A DNA stretch of 64,000 nt from Pilaira anomala (taxonomy: Eukaryota > Mucoromycota > Mucoromycetes > Mucorales > Mucoraceae). The stretch is from positions 658,787 through 722,786 of the forward strand of contig JAIXMQ010000011.1 of the NCBI GenBank assembly GCA_025716855.1, given 5' to 3'. Below the pieces are notes generated by a model. It ran no database searches, was not told where the DNA came from, and saw only the letters and a list, made by a program, of their open reading frames with translations. The translations under genes were made by a program, and so were the position numbers. This document shows positions 22,189-35,073 of this stretch, piece after piece. Positions within the stretch are counted from its first letter, which is position 1. Each line of letters begins with the position of its first letter.

Positions 22189-24340
22189 AAACGCAAGGGA
22201 CAAAACCCCTAAATCAACAAAAAAAAAAAAAAAAAAAACCAACTACATTTTGGTGATTTTAGCAATTTTAAACCTACTTTCCTTTCCTTCGTTATCACCA
22301 TTTACTATGAACTTTTATGACCTTTTTTATGCTTCTTTTAACTATGCTTTTTATTTTATTATCTTGTTTAATTATTTATTATATTATATATATATATATA
22401 TATCTTTCTTTCTTTTGAAGCGTAGCTTAGTTCTACTGCAATAATTTTCCCTTTTTTTTTTTACGTATGTCCTTTTTTTCAGCCAGGTAGCTGACACATC
22501 CCCTTTTTATTTATTTTTTCCTTTTGTCACCCATTATTTATATATATATATATATATTCCCATTAAACAAAAAGCAAGCCAAAAAAAAAAAAAAAAACTT
22601 AAAAAAGAAAAATTGTCATTTAATCACGGCCATTAATAAAAAAAAAAAAAACTCTTTTTTTCTGCAAAATAAAGGGGCCGAGAAGTCTAACAACAACTTT
22701 TGTGTGTGTGTGTGTGTGTATGTCAAATTTACTTTTTTCTAAATTTGGGATTTTTTTTTTTATCATATTGCCTGTAAGTATATTTGAAAGAATGTTGGTT
22801 CGATTTAAACATTTCAACATAATTCTTTCACGAAAAAAAAAAAAAAAAAAACTATTACACTTCTCTTTTCATCCTCTCCCGAAATATGCATTCGATTTTT
22901 TTTTTTTTTTTTTTTTTTTTTTACCGTTTAAAGTTATATATTCCCAAGTCGTACATTTTTGAACTTGGTGATACATTTTTCGAAAAAAAAAAATAGTGCA
23001 TCATCTATAACCTTGCGTAAACCATGTTAAAATGGTCGGCCCGTGATATTTTTATTACTGGTAAAATGTCAAATATATTTTACTGTATCATAAAGAGAAG
23101 TTATCTTTTTTCAGCATTGAATCCAGAATTTCTTCAGATGTCGGTTTTTTAAACACTTTGCATGAAAGGTACACTCACACGATAAATAGTGTTGTGAAAA
23201 CCTCATGCTGATTATATTAATTAAAAAAAATGCCAAGAGTAGCCTTATTATTTATCTGAGTTTAACACGTCATTTCCTTTGTATTAGCCATACATATGGA
23301 ATTAATTATTCACTTAATTGACAAATTTTGGAGATCGAAATATTACTCTAATAAGCCTGATCCAGTTATCATTTTGTACACTCTGTAGTTTAAACTAAAT
23401 AAAGTCTATTCTTTTGTTCATGGTGATTTAATCACCCATCCAAAAATAAAAGAAAAAGAGGCATGGCATTTTTATATCGCGTGTATACTCTTACATATAT
23501 TCAACCTATTTGAGCGTTAACAAAAAAAAAAAAAGCCATTTATCTAAGTCCTTTAAAAGAGACGATATATTTAAGCTTGTAGATTTTGCCAACTTAGAAA
23601 ACATTTTGCCTATATGGTTAATTTGAGACCTTAATATTTATTGTTGATACTCAAGTTAAAGTAATTTGCCTACATAAATTTAAGTAAATTATTCCCCAAA
23701 AGAGCTTTTCATTGACATTTTTAATTAATCAAGCCAATATGTTATATCGAGGTATTATTGTTTAATATCATAGTATACTCTATCAATATGTGTATTGCAC
23801 TTTATATGAGAGCTAATATTGAATGATTTAACGATATTTACAGGATCTTAACTTGGGGAAATGGGGGAGAGAGACATTTTTTGATTTCTAAATGAGGACG
23901 TTTGGGTAATATCTAGTAAACCACATGTACCAAATTGTTACTTTGACTTCTTTCATAATACGCCATCAAGATTTTAGTTGCGGCGGTAATAATTATATTT
24001 AGCTCAATTGTAATTATTCTTCCTGTCAACTTCTTTTTTGCAAAAAGAAAATCGTAAATATAGAATTTCTAATCTGTGGAACGACAGCACTTTTTTTCAA
24101 GATTTGTCATGCAAAAGCAATCGGTATACAAAATGATGAATAAGAAAATTATAGTTAGTTTGATTGGCTCGTATTTTACCTGATATCTTAAAAAGTAAAT
24201 TACTTGTTACGTGGACTTTACGTTCTTTTACCTTTAGTATCCCCGCCATCCCCGATCGCCAAAGGAATAAATAAATAGCATTCTATTTTTTTCTTTTTTT
24301 TTTTTTTCTCTTATCTATTAACAAAATATATTAAACCAAT
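22029..24340. other. Long intergenic region, no gene seen
   Basis: About 2.3 kb, starting with the Myb-gene 3' flank and many A/T homopolymers up to about 23.0 kb (including a GTGTGT repeat at 22700). From 23.0 to 24.3 kb it is ordinary AT-rich sequence with no accepted ORF. Confidence 0.55.
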
Positions 24341-25095
24341 ATGACCAACTTATACGATTTTACTATCAAAGATATCAAGAACAAGGAATGGGATCTTTCT
24401 GAACTCAAGGGAAAGGTAAAGATACAATAAGACACGCTTTATTAATGCTCTTATGACTAATGATATTAAAAAAAAAAAAAAATAGGTTGTTCTCATTGTT
24501 AACGTTGCCTCCAAGTGTGGCTTCACCAAGCAATATGCTGGTTTGGAAGAACTTTACGAAAAGTACAAGGAAAAGGGTTTCGTTCTTATTGGTGCCCCCT
24601 GTAACCAATTTGGTGGTCAAGGTAAGAAAAAGTGTTTATGTAAAAAAAAAAGGGATCATTTTATTTAAAACGATAAAACAATAGAACCTGGTACTGAAGA
24701 AGAGATTGAAAACTTCTGTACATTAAAGTGGAGTGTTACTTTCCCCTTGACTTCCAAGCTGTAAGTATAAAAATAATCTGGAAAGAGAAAAAAAAAAAAA
24801 AGTTTAGTGTCTAAACTGTGTGTGTGTGTGTACATTGTAGTGATGTGAATGGTGATAACGAAGCTCCTATCTACAAATGGTTAAAGGAATCTAAGCCTGG
24901 AATTCTCGGTTTAAAGCGTGTCAAGTGGAACTTTGAAGTAAGATCAATACATGAAAAAAAACAACAAAAGACTAAATTCTCTTGTTTTTTTAATTATAGA
25001 AATTCTTGATTGATCGTGAAGGTAATGTCGTCAACCGTTACGCTTCTACCACTGAACCCAAGACCATTGCTGCCGATGTTGAAAAGCTTTTGTAA
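24341..25095 (+). CDS. Glutathione/thioredoxin peroxidase, Hyr1/Gpx3 type
   Basis: Reduces hydroperoxides. Fungal members usually take electrons from thioredoxin and can act as peroxide sensors. Five exons encode about 160 residues. [20 protein letters not shown] leads to [20 protein letters not shown], which holds the peroxidatic Cys (cysteine, not selenocysteine). Then come [34 protein letters not shown] residues including the likely resolving Cys of the FCTxxxxVxFP motif, and [13 protein letters not shown]. All active-site elements (Cys, Gln in NQFGGQ, Trp in WNF) are present. The stop TAA is at 25093-25095. Confidence 0.95.
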
Positions 25096-25264
25096 ATTTT
25101 TTTAAAAAAAAATACATAATATAACCATGATTTTTTATTATTTAATAAATATTAAAAATGTAACACATAATTACACTTCATAAGATAAAAGTAGTAATTG
25201 GTATGACTTTAAAAGAGAGATCAGATTTTATCCTGAAATCGAGCGATAATGACATAAAAACGTA

Positions 25265-27010
25265 TTAGCGGGAAGCTTTACCCTCCAAAACTTTTCCATC
25301 TCCCCCTGTCCTGTCCGTTGTTCCTTTGAGTCCCAGCTCAGTTATGGAATCACGTCTGTCATTTAATTCAGGTTGCTTTTGCTCTGACAGCGCAGGATCC
25401 AAGACACCATCTTCCTTCTTTTCACTGGATATAACTGAACTACCTTCCAACATAATCGTTTCTCTCGCACGTCGAAATGCCACATCAAAATTGGTCGGTA
25501 AATGATCTAAAAATATCGACTTCTTTACTACTAATTCATCACATACTTTTCTACCAGTTGATTTTTCAATAATAATACGTGTTTCATTATTCGGTGTTGG
25601 ATCCTGTGTAAAAAAGTTTAAAATTTTGAGTTTGTTTTTTTTCATGCAAAAAATTATCCCCCCTCCCCCTTTTTTTTTTCTCCCTTACCAGCCAAAATTG
25701 GTATATCTTTCCAGCTACATACAACTAAAATTAAAATATGAGTTTCCTATAACAGCATACATATATATATATATATAATTTTACTCTTGGATTATCCATA
25801 GTATTTAAGCATCTTTCTCGAACTTCTGCAATCTGTTTAAATGCTGCCTGCCATTTTTCTCCTACTGGGTCACCAGACCAAAGAATTTCACTGATTCCCA
25901 AATTACGTGCGGCTTCTGAACCCGCAATAATTAATTCCTTTACATCCATCATTGATCCATAACTTAATTTACTCACAACATCGTCTGCAAACACAAATGA
26001 TTGAATAATATCCTAAATAATAGTAATAAAGATTAATTTTTGCGTTCGTTCTATCTTTTTTTTTTTAAATATATACACTGTATTTCTCTGCTAAATCTAA
26101 ACTAAGACCACAAGCAGGAGCATATCCAAAACATTTCAATTCGAATTCCCCTTGTTGTCTAAATTCATCTAAATAATCTGTCAAAATGATAGTCAAAATT
26201 GCCGCAGTAGCTGCACCCAAACTATGTCCAACAATCACAAGCCCGGTAGTAGAATGCTCGTTGCAGTAAGCGACCAACTGTGGTGCTACATGACGAAAGA
26301 ACCACATTGCTGAGTTCTTCATACCACTATGAATAAACCCACCTCTCCAAGGTTCATATTCACAAACCAAATCCGTCAATGTATCCATTACACTCTAAAA
26401 AGATGACTTCTAGTTAAATATCTGTTATAGATTTTTTTTTTTTTTGATGTTTACCATGGTGCCTCGAATAGACAAGACAATTGTATTCGTAAATCTATCC
26501 CTCGCAATAAAATAACTCGGTCTAAAGGCTTCAGCCGACCGAAATTCATAAGCCAATAAATCTTCTTTTGGGATCGTCAAGTATTCAATAATTGACTTGG
26601 CATCAGAATGTTCTCGCATCGCATCTGAAATAATACCATTTCCTTTTCCAATAAAATTCAAACCTTTCCAACCGTAAGACGCAATTGAGAATTTCCAAAA
26701 TCTGGATGCCATATCAATTTCAGATAAATCATGCACAAGATCCCCTGTTCTATCTCGAGGTAAATCCGTATAGAACTTCTCAAGCACGGTAAATCCACTC
26801 AAGACCTGCATATTCGTTAATTCAAAGCCTTGATTAAATGTTGCAAGTAATTTAGAGATGGCTCGAATCAATTGACTTGTTTCGGTTGCACCTGTCCAAG
26901 CTCCAACAGATCCAAGGAAAGTCTGTTGGCTCTCGTCGTCCTCATCTACTTTTTCTTGTATTTTTTTACTGGAGATTTCTCTAGGTTGAATTCCTGGTTG
27001 AATCTCGCTT

Positions 27011-27047
<37 letters not shown>

Positions 27048-28114
27048 GAGCTGTTACCATCTCCCCAAATTCTTCACCGTCCGTTTCATCATGGATAAAT
27101 GGATAATTCTGGATATCAGCTCTCTTCTTACTCAACTTCAACGGCTGCATCAAGGACCCCGTTAAATTTTCTTCATCTTCACTGCTGTTGCTGCTGCTGC
27201 TTGTACTATCATCTGGAAAATTCAAGCCTAGTTCATCCAACTGTTCCTCATATTTTTTAAATCGACCCCCACTTAGATTTCTATCGATCTTTTTGCGTTC
27301 ACGCTGAAACTGTAAATGACGCTTGAACTCAGCAGCTAATTGTTCCTCAGATACCAAATCGGTGGAGCCCTCAGGTTTATGTCGTACTTGTTTTATTTGA
27401 CCCAATTGTTGTGTCATCATTGTATCTTGAGCTGAATGCATATACCTGTAAACGATTCTAGCCTGAATTGCACCTACATTATTTACTGCAGCTCGTTCAC
27501 GACCTATACTTGAACTAGCGCCTGTGGATAACTTCTTATCCCAAATTTCGTAATAATTATCAAACGATTCAGGCATCAATTCAAGTGTCTTGAGTCGAAT
27601 CTCGGTTCTTCCTATATGTTTATCAGGGTAGATTGTGAAATTTTCGTAAAGATCTAATTGCATCGTACCAAACAATTGTGCATGAAACGTGACATTGAAC
27701 TCAAACCATTCGTTCCAACGACCTTCTTTAAACTCGGAAATACTCGTTTGATAATGTTGGTCTATAGTATAATAAAACTTTATAAGAAAAAAAAAAAAAA
27801 AAAATAGAAACAACAGAACCAAAAAAAAAAAGGGCTATCTTTTTTTTTTTTTTTTTTTTTTTTTGTAGCATTACCTCCTAGTGTGAGGATAACATAAGGT
27901 CGCTGCACTTTGACATTAAGGAAACAAGATAATATTTGAATCTAAGTTTATATGAAAGGAGAGTTTTTTTTTTTTGGGATATTGAATACATTTAAGGGTT
28001 TATTTTATATATCTTTACATAAAAAAAAAAAAAAAAAAAAAGACGTACTCTTAGTTTCCCTTTTTTTATTGGTGTAGTTGTATCCACTGTATTATGCAAG
28101 ACGTTAGAAGACAT
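25265..28114 (-). CDS. C2 domain plus class 3 lipase, sn-1 diacylglycerol lipase-like
   Basis: Hydrolyses acylglycerols at membranes. The start is at 28114 (MSSNVLHNTVDTTTPIKKGK). Exon 1 joins to IQILSCFLNVKVQRPYVILT and then to HYQTSISEFKEGRWNEWFEF, together forming a C2 domain. A long acidic, Thr-rich insert follows, with a TTTTTT run. The alpha/beta hydrolase then shows SIRGTM (oxyanion region), IVGHSLGAATAAIL with the nucleophile Ser in GHSLG, FADDVVSKLSYGSM with the probable Asp, and IFLDHLPTNFDVAFRRARE with the probable His, in successive exons. The stop is at 25265-25267. The catalytic set is complete. Calcium dependence of the C2 domain and the true substrate cannot be read from the sequence. 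Confidence 0.9.
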
Positions 28115-29921
28115 ACAGAAAATAAAAGGGTAAAATAATTATCTTTTTGTTTACCCGCCTTTTTTTTTTTTTTTTCTTGAGAAACAGTCATTAAACATGC
28201 TGTGTAACTAACTTGCCTCTCTCTCTCCCCCCAATTGAAAAAAATCAAAAAAGACCCGAAAAGTATTAATAAAAAAAGGTTTTACTTTAAAAGATCAAGT
28301 TTTAAAAATAAAATAACCCGATTCTTTGGTCTCTTGAAATGAAATCGAGAACTCTACTTGTAATTCAATATTTTTTTTTTTTTTTTTTGGCAAATGACAA
28401 GTAATAAACTGCTATTGTTTTCACTCAACTAAAATTCACAAGCTGTCACACGTTAATAGGGAACACAACATGAATTTTGCGCAAAATATACTTCATTATG
28501 ACCAACAACAAAAAAAAAAAAAAAAAAAAAAAGGCTAAATAAGTAGAAGTTACACTCTCTGATTATTACCTGAATAACTATTTAATGCTATTTTATTCAA
28601 AAGAAAAAAAAAACAAAGCTAAAATAAAAAATGACGACACGAGGGCACACTAAATAGGGTGAACTAACTGCTAAGCTTTTAGTTAGTATAAACTTGAGAC
28701 ACGACATTTTCACTCAAAACAACAACAACAACAAAAAAAAAAATTCAGGACGCTTATTTACAGGTGGGTAGTAGTTAATTTATCAATAGTTAAAAGTGAT
28801 CATCTTCTTCTTCTTTCTTTTTTACTACATAGTAAAGCATAAGTGCCTCCTTTATCTATGTTCTTTCTCGCACATATATATATATATATTTTCTTTTTTT
28901 TGCATATTATTTGTAAAAGAAAGAAAAGACTCAGAGATAGTGTGCCTTTTAATTAGCATTTGTGGTCATTGCGAAGAAGAGGGCAAGAAAAAAAAAAAAA
29001 AAGGGTGGCGGCTGATCTACTAGGAGTAAATGTCGGGGTTATAGAAGCAAAAGACTACGCAGCCGATATGCGACATTTATAAACAGTATTATGGTAGTTT
29101 ATCAGCTAACTACCTATTTGAAAAGCATTACATAGATTACAAATCAACTGTCGTATCTCATGGTTAAAAACATGATGAGTTCTTGAAAATGTCTTATTTT
29201 ACTTGAACGGGTTATAATACACATACATTGCGTTTATAGTAGTAGTAGCAGCCACAAGGCTGAAACTTGCCTCGTTACAAAGAAATTAATTGTTTTTAAA
29301 AAAAAAAAAAAAAATGACAGGATAAGGTTTTTAATTCATTTATATAACTTAGCCCATTGTTTATTTCAAGTGTAAATAAATACTTTATGGATACATTAGA
29401 AGTTATATAGCTTAATTTTATATATTTATGGAAGGAGAGATTTCAATACCATGTACCTCCCCTTCAAGAAAATTTTAGAAATTCGTCATTTTGTAATTAT
29501 ATATATATATATCACTTTTCCTTAAAGGCAATTCTCAAAACCGTTTCAAAAAAAAAAAAAAAAATTAGAACGGTGATGACACCAGTGTAACTCCGGAATT
29601 AAGTACCCAGACCTTATATATAAAAATCTATTAGTCTAAAAATAGCGAGACAATCAGATGAACGAAAGGAAGAGCCTAGAATACGCAATGTACGCACGCA
29701 CACACACACACACACTTCTTCTTCTAATACTGTAGTCGATCTTTTTTTTTTTTTTTTTTTTTATGTTAGGAGAAAAAAAAAGTGTCACAATTTATTCATC
29801 AACAAACTTTTTTTTTTTTTTTTTTTTATTGTTTAAATACAGAAAAAGTTTTTTTTTTTTTTTTTTTACTTTTCTTTTTTCTATTGTTTAAATTTTATAA
29901 TAATAATTCTTTTAAACTAAA
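28115..29921. other. Divergent intergenic region (lipase / RhoGAP)
   Basis: About 1.8 kb with no accepted gene, separating divergently transcribed genes. It contains A- and T-runs, a TA microsatellite near 28876 and a CA repeat near 29700. Confidence 0.6.
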
Positions 29922-31524
29922 ATGATCTGTCAAAATCCACAAACTGATACACTACACAAGAGTCGATTTTCTTTAAATGTACATTTTAAATAAACATTGA
30001 AACTTACAAAATGTATACTGACATGAATTTTTTTTTTTTTTGTTATTAGTTACATTCAAATTCTCCTATAAGTGATACAAAAAGAACAGATAAAGTCTTT
30101 CCTATTGAAAAAAGCCGGTAATTATCCAATTCGAGGCCTTTTTTTTTTTTTCTCCTTATTCAATAAATTAATATTATATATATATATATCAATAGTGTCG
30201 AGAAAGACAGTCATTGGGAAAAGATTGAATCTTATTACGTACATCGTTTAGATACACTTTCAAAAGAAATCGAAACATCTACAGCACAAAACAATAAACT
30301 TACAGAAGTACGTGATGAACTTTTATCCGAGATATTAAAGCTACATCAAAAATCTGTGGATTTAAATCAAAAGAACGAATCTTTAATTAGATCCATTGCG
30401 GAAAAAGAAAATCAAATTAGTGCATTCATGTATCAAGAACCTGCTGTAGGCGTCACCTTAGTTGACCCACCTTATTCTTCTACTCCTTCATTTACCCCTC
30501 ATACACCCACATCTCCACTTCAACAAGTTGAAACTATTACTACTACTACTACTACTACAAATAATACTAAAAAGGAACATCACCATCATAATTCAGGTGG
30601 AATCTTTAGACAAATTAGTCTTCGTCTATCCAGTCGAAAGAAAAGACATCATGAAGAAACAACTAGTTTAAATATATCGGATCCGATTCCTATTGCTTCT
30701 TCTTCTGAGCCATTATTACATCCAGCTGCTGTAGTACAAACTGGCGCAGAAAAAAAACAAAAAAACAGTAAGCTGATATACAGTATATAATAGTATATTT
30801 ATTTATTTATATTATTATGTAGTGTTTGGAAATGACCTTATTGATCAAGCTCAATTAGAAAAATCAGTGATACCTTCAATTATATTAAAATGTGTTCGAG
30901 AAGTAGAATCAAGAGGTTTATTAGTTGAAGGAATTTACCGAAAGTCAGGTACTTTTGGTCAAGTAAAGCAATTAAAAGAAGAGTTTAATCAAAACAAACA
31001 ACCAAAGTTATCAAATTATCAAGATATACATGTTGTCAGTAGTTTACTAAAACTTTATCTTCGTGAATTAACTTTACCGATTCTTTCAAAAGACTTTATC
31101 TGTAAGAAAAAAAAAAAAAAAGAAATATATGTAAAATTTGACGCTACTAATTTTACTTACATTTTTTTAATAGTAAATACAAATACGATGAGCTCTCAAG
31201 AACGACTAAATAAAACTTATAGTTTATTACGTAATTTACCGATTGAAGCTTACTGTACTATAAAATTTCTTGTACAACACTTGAAAAAGTAAGTTTTTTA
31301 ATTTATAATAATTAAACAAATATTAATTTCACCTTTATTTTATTTACAGAGTACACCAACATAGCGCTACAAATAAAATGACATCAACAAATTTAGCCGT
31401 TGTATTTGGACCAACACTGATGAGATTTATTGCAGGCAATGAAGAACAACAGATGAAGGAAATGATTCAAACAGTAGATTTTATTATACTTCAAAGTCAT
31501 ATTTTATTTGCAGAATATTCATAA
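29922..31524 (+). CDS. Rho GTPase-activating protein with N-terminal coiled coil
   Basis: Stimulates GTP hydrolysis by Rho-family GTPases that control polarity and actin. Exon 1 is MICQNPQTDTLHKSRFSLN. Exon 2 begins LHSNSPISD and exon 3 begins VEKDSHWEKIESYYVHRLD. A heptad-rich segment from SKEIETSTAQNNKLTEVRDE onward suggests a coiled coil, followed by a Pro/Thr- and His-rich linker. The RhoGAP domain has GIYRKSGTFGQVKQL with the arginine finger, LLKLYLRELTLPIL, and NKMTSTNLAVVFGPTLMR. The protein ends LFAEYS with stop at 31522-31524. No LIM, PH or C1 domain was seen. Its stop overlaps the ORC2 stop on the other strand. Confidence 0.92.
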
Positions 31525-33111
31525 AATTAATTCAATGATACCAAGTAAAGTTGATTTATCTAATGGTATATAATAGAATTCAGTACCATCTATATTTTTC
31601 TTGGTTGAAATAAGTTTATGATCTCTAAATTCAGTTAATTCAGTTTTAAGTGCTAAATCACTTGAAACAAAGAAACCTTCACGACATTTTTTATAATATT
31701 GACTATAACTTAATCCAACCGATTCATTTCCTTTTCCTTCCATATTAGCTAATTCCATTTCTGTTAATTGATGTTCAGCCAATATCTTGAATACTCCACG
31801 TGCATTACTCGTTAATGATTCCAACACAAATTTGGCTCCTCTTGCTCCTCCCAATTCTCCTGTTCTAATTAATAAAGAATTTTCAAAGCTAGTTTCAACC
31901 AAATAATCATCAAATGTTGTTGCGTCATGCCAAATCCAATTAAATCGACTCGATTTTACATTATCCCATAATAATCCCGAATTAATATGATCTACGGATG
32001 CTATTAAATGAATATGCCGAGTTTTAGCTAACATTGAAAGTGCGGTCTGTGTACGTTCATTACGTAAATTAACTCCATCCAAATTATGAATCACAATATA
32101 TAAACTTTCATATTCTCTATCTTCATCTTCAAAGTAATCACATATAAATTTAACATGATCACTAATTTGGCCTGTTGGTACTGTCTTTCCTAATGCTCCC
32201 GTCGTAATCTTTAATAAAATATCTTTAATCGAAATAGATGGAAAAAATCCATTCACTACAATTAATGGTCCATCCGTTAATGCTGTTTGTGCAAATTCAT
32301 TTAATAATTTACGTTTTGATCCATATCCATAAAATACTAAATTAAATCCTGATTGAAGTTCAAAGAACCATTGAGGAAAATGTTGTTTATGCATCTCTGA
32401 TAATATTTCAATTTCTTCTTTATGTTTATCTGGTGCATTGGTTAAAATTTCATGAAATTCTTGTGGTTCAAGTACTTGTAATTTGGATAATGTATTATTT
32501 GATGTTTTAGAACTCGTATGAAGGTCTTGAAAGTAACGTTCATATCCTTCTGTATCATGAAACATTGATTTCTTTTCTACTTCTTCATCAGATGAATCTA
32601 ATTCTTCTGATGTACTATCATTATCCTTTAATAATTCTTGTACTCTACGTCGTTTTGCATGATTAGGTTCTACTTGGTCTTTGGTTATAGCTTTTGTTGT
32701 CTTTTTAGTACGACTACTGGTAGTAGCCTCATCTTCTAATAAGACTTTCTTCATCATCGTCTGAGTCTTTTTCTTCTTCACTGCTTGCTCAAAATTAAAC
32801 ATAGTACGTCCACTCATATCTACATTTTCTTTATCATAATCATGACTCGATTTATATAAACTCTCGCTTGTTTCTTCTGTTTCATCCATCTCTGCTGCTT
32901 GTTCTTGTAAAGTCTTTTTCTTTTTTTGCTTCTCGTTACCTTCAGTCAAACCAAGATCCATGTAATTACTTGTTCGTGTCGATCTCTTTTTTGTAAACGA
33001 TTTAGATTGTTTAGCTAATCTCTCTTCTGATTGTGCTGATTTTAAAGGAACTGAATTAACAATATGAACAGATATTTCCTGATCAGTTTGTGAATGAATT
33101 GGAAGCGACAT
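31519..33111 (-). CDS. ORC2: Origin recognition complex subunit 2
   Basis: Part of the six-subunit complex that marks replication origins and loads MCM. It is a single exon. The start is placed at 33111 (MSLPIHSQTDQEISVHIVNS) because the frame upstream is a Phe-rich run from a homopolymer. This gives 530 residues, close to the usual ORC2 size. The N-terminal third is charged and disordered (KKKKT, TSEELDSSDEEVEKKS). The conserved region holds HFPQWFFELQSGFNLVFYGY and GSKRKLLNEF, then VVNGFFPSISIKDIL and a C-terminal winged-helix region. The GSKR loop occupies the position of a Walker A but is degenerate, as is usual in ORC2. Confidence 0.93.
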   Translation of the reverse strand: MSLPIHSQTDQEISVHIVNSVPLKSAQSEERLAKQSKSFTKKRSTRTSNYMDLGLTEGNEKQKKKKTLQEQAAEMDETEETSESLYKSSHDYDKENVDMSGRTMFNFEQAVKKKKTQTMMKKVLLEDEATTSSRTKKTTKAITKDQVEPNHAKRRRVQELLKDNDSTSEELDSSDEEVEKKSMFHDTEGYERYFQDLHTSSKTSNNTLSKLQVLEPQEFHEILTNAPDKHKEEIEILSEMHKQHFPQWFFELQSGFNLVFYGYGSKRKLLNEFAQTALTDGPLIVVNGFFPSISIKDILLKITTGALGKTVPTGQISDHVKFICDYFEDEDREYESLYIVIHNLDGVNLRNERTQTALSMLAKTRHIHLIASVDHINSGLLWDNVKSSRFNWIWHDATTFDDYLVETSFENSLLIRTGELGGARGAKFVLESLTSNARGVFKILAEHQLTEMELANMEGKGNESVGLSYSQYYKKCREGFFVSSDLALKTELTEFRDHKLISTKKNIDGTEFYYIPLDKSTLLGIIELIL

Positions 33112-33226
33112 TAATGAAATAAAGGAGAGAAAGAGAGTAAGAAGAAAAAAAAAAAAAAAAAAAAGTGACACTCTTTTCCTTTTCTCTCTTTTACCAAACA
33201 CGTCAAGGCTTTTTTTTTTTTACACC
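33112..33226. promoter_or_regulatory. Short divergent promoter between ORC2 and Smu1
   Basis: Only 115 bp separate the two start codons. The segment contains an A-run of about 20 nt near 33145-33164, flanked by CT/GA-rich sequence, and a T-run near 33211. Both promoters and both 5' leaders must fit here. Confidence 0.6.
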
Positions 33227-33529
33227 ATGTCCAGCATTGATAAAGAAGAGTAAGTTTATATATTTACTCTTTTTAAACAAAAAGTAACTTAAAAGCTTAA
33301 AAAAAAATATAACCAGTGTCATCAAGTTGATCATTCAATTCCTTCGTGAAAACAATTTAGATCATTCACTTTCAACACTTGAAAAAGAATCCAATATCTA
33401 CTTGAACGCTATTGAAAACAAGACCAAGTTTTTACAAGATATAATTGATGGACGTTGGGATAATATATTAAAACAAGTAAATCATCTTGGATTACCTAAG
33501 CATATGTTATTTGACTTGTATGAACAGGT

Positions 33530-33569
<40 letters not shown>

Positions 33570-35073
33570 CGTATCTCTCTTTTTTTAAAAATATATATCT
33601 TTTTTTAGGTTACTTTTGAATTGATCGAAAGTAAAGAATACAGTGCTGCCAAAACACTCTTACGAAAATCAAATGTATTAAGATCCATGTGTGAAGAAGA
33701 TCCAGATAGATATCAAGTGATGGAACATTACCTAGATCAACCTAAACAATCCATTTACACAACCGAAGAAAGAAGAAAAAACATTGCTAACCGTAAGTGA
33801 TATACATGCTTTTTTTTTTTACCGTGAAAAATCTCTCATTTCAACAAAAAAAAAAAAAATCTTATAGAGCTTGAAAAACAAATAACAGTAGCACCCAACA
33901 GTCGATTACTCACCTTACTCGGCCAAAGCTTAAAATGGCAACAACAACAAGGCATCTTACTTCCCAACTCATCCTACGATATCTTTACAGGCACTGTCCC
34001 TATCCAAAAAGTCGAAGAAGATGTATTTGCATCGAAACCTTATGTCTCTATCAAATTTCCAGGTAAAAAGACATATGCTGAATCCGCTTCCTTTTCAAGC
34101 AACGGTCAATACTTGGCAACAGGTTCTGTCGATGGCTTTATAGAGATCTGGAATTACTTGACGGGTAAATTAAGAAAGGATTTACCTTACCAAGCAAAAG
34201 ATAGTTTAATGGCCATGGATCAATCTGTTCTCTGTGTTCAGTTCAGTCATGATAATGAGTTATTAGCCTCGGGTGCTTCCGATGGTAAGATTGCTATCTG
34301 GAAAGTCAAGACCGGTCAATGTCAAAAACGTATTCCCGCGGCTCATATGGAGGGTGTCACATCCATCGCATTTAGTAAAGACAGTTCTCAAATCGTAAGT
34401 GGTAGTTACGATCAAACCATTCGTATTCATGGTTTAAAATCCGGTAAAATGTTGAAAGAAATGCGTGGTCATTCCTCTTTTATAAATTCCGTCCTCTACT
34501 CTGCTGATAATTCACGTATCTTGAGTGCTAGTAGCGATGGCACTTTCAAGGTATATATATATAGATCTAAATCATAGTTCATCAACCAAAAAAAAAAACT
34601 AATATTTTATATTTTTAAAATAGATTTGGGACTCAAAGACAATCGCTTGTTTATATACCGTCAACCCTCAACCTACTATGGAAAAGGGTCAATTGAACCC
34701 AATGGGTGGCCTAGGTAATGCATCTGTTCAAACTATCGTTCAGATGCCAAAACATCTTGACCACTATTTGGTCTGTAACAAAACCAACACATTATTCATC
34801 ATCTCCTCACGAGGCCAGATCATCAAGACATTCTCCCACAATAAACAGACAGGCTCTGATTTCGTTGCAGCTACTGTCTCTCCAAAGGGTGAATATATCT
34901 ATGGTGTGACTGAAGATAGTTACATGTATGGATTTCAGTACAATACAGGTGGTCAGGTTGGAAAGGTCAAAGTAAGTGAGAATGAAGTGGTGGGTTTAGC
35001 TAGTCATCCTTTATCCAATGTTGTCGTATGTTATGATGATGCTGGTTATGTATTCTTTTTTAAAGCACCATAA
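33227..35073 (+). CDS. SMU1: Smu1-like WD40 splicing factor
   Basis: A spliceosomal B-complex protein that works with RED in splicing, notably of short introns. It starts [12 protein letters not shown], with the first exon ending at GAAGA|GTAAG. LisH residues ([20 protein letters not shown]) are followed by a CTLH segment ([20 protein letters not shown]), then [20 protein letters not shown], which is typical of the family. WD repeats follow, with [59 protein letters not shown] and [18 protein letters not shown]. The C-terminus ends VFFFKAP. One intron has an A-run of about 32 nt near 33535-33566. Confidence 0.95.

Noticed and set aside
27760..27822. In-frame extension MVLLFLFFFF upstream of the lipase exon
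   Set aside because: The Phe run is intron homopolymer. A proper exon chain (MSSNVLHN..., then IQILSCFLNVKV) joins at 27772 through a TATAG acceptor.
33112..33201. Upstream start for ORC2 at 33201
   Set aside because: The added residues are a translated A/T homopolymer (FFFFFFF). The start at 33111 gives the normal family length and leaves room for a promoter.
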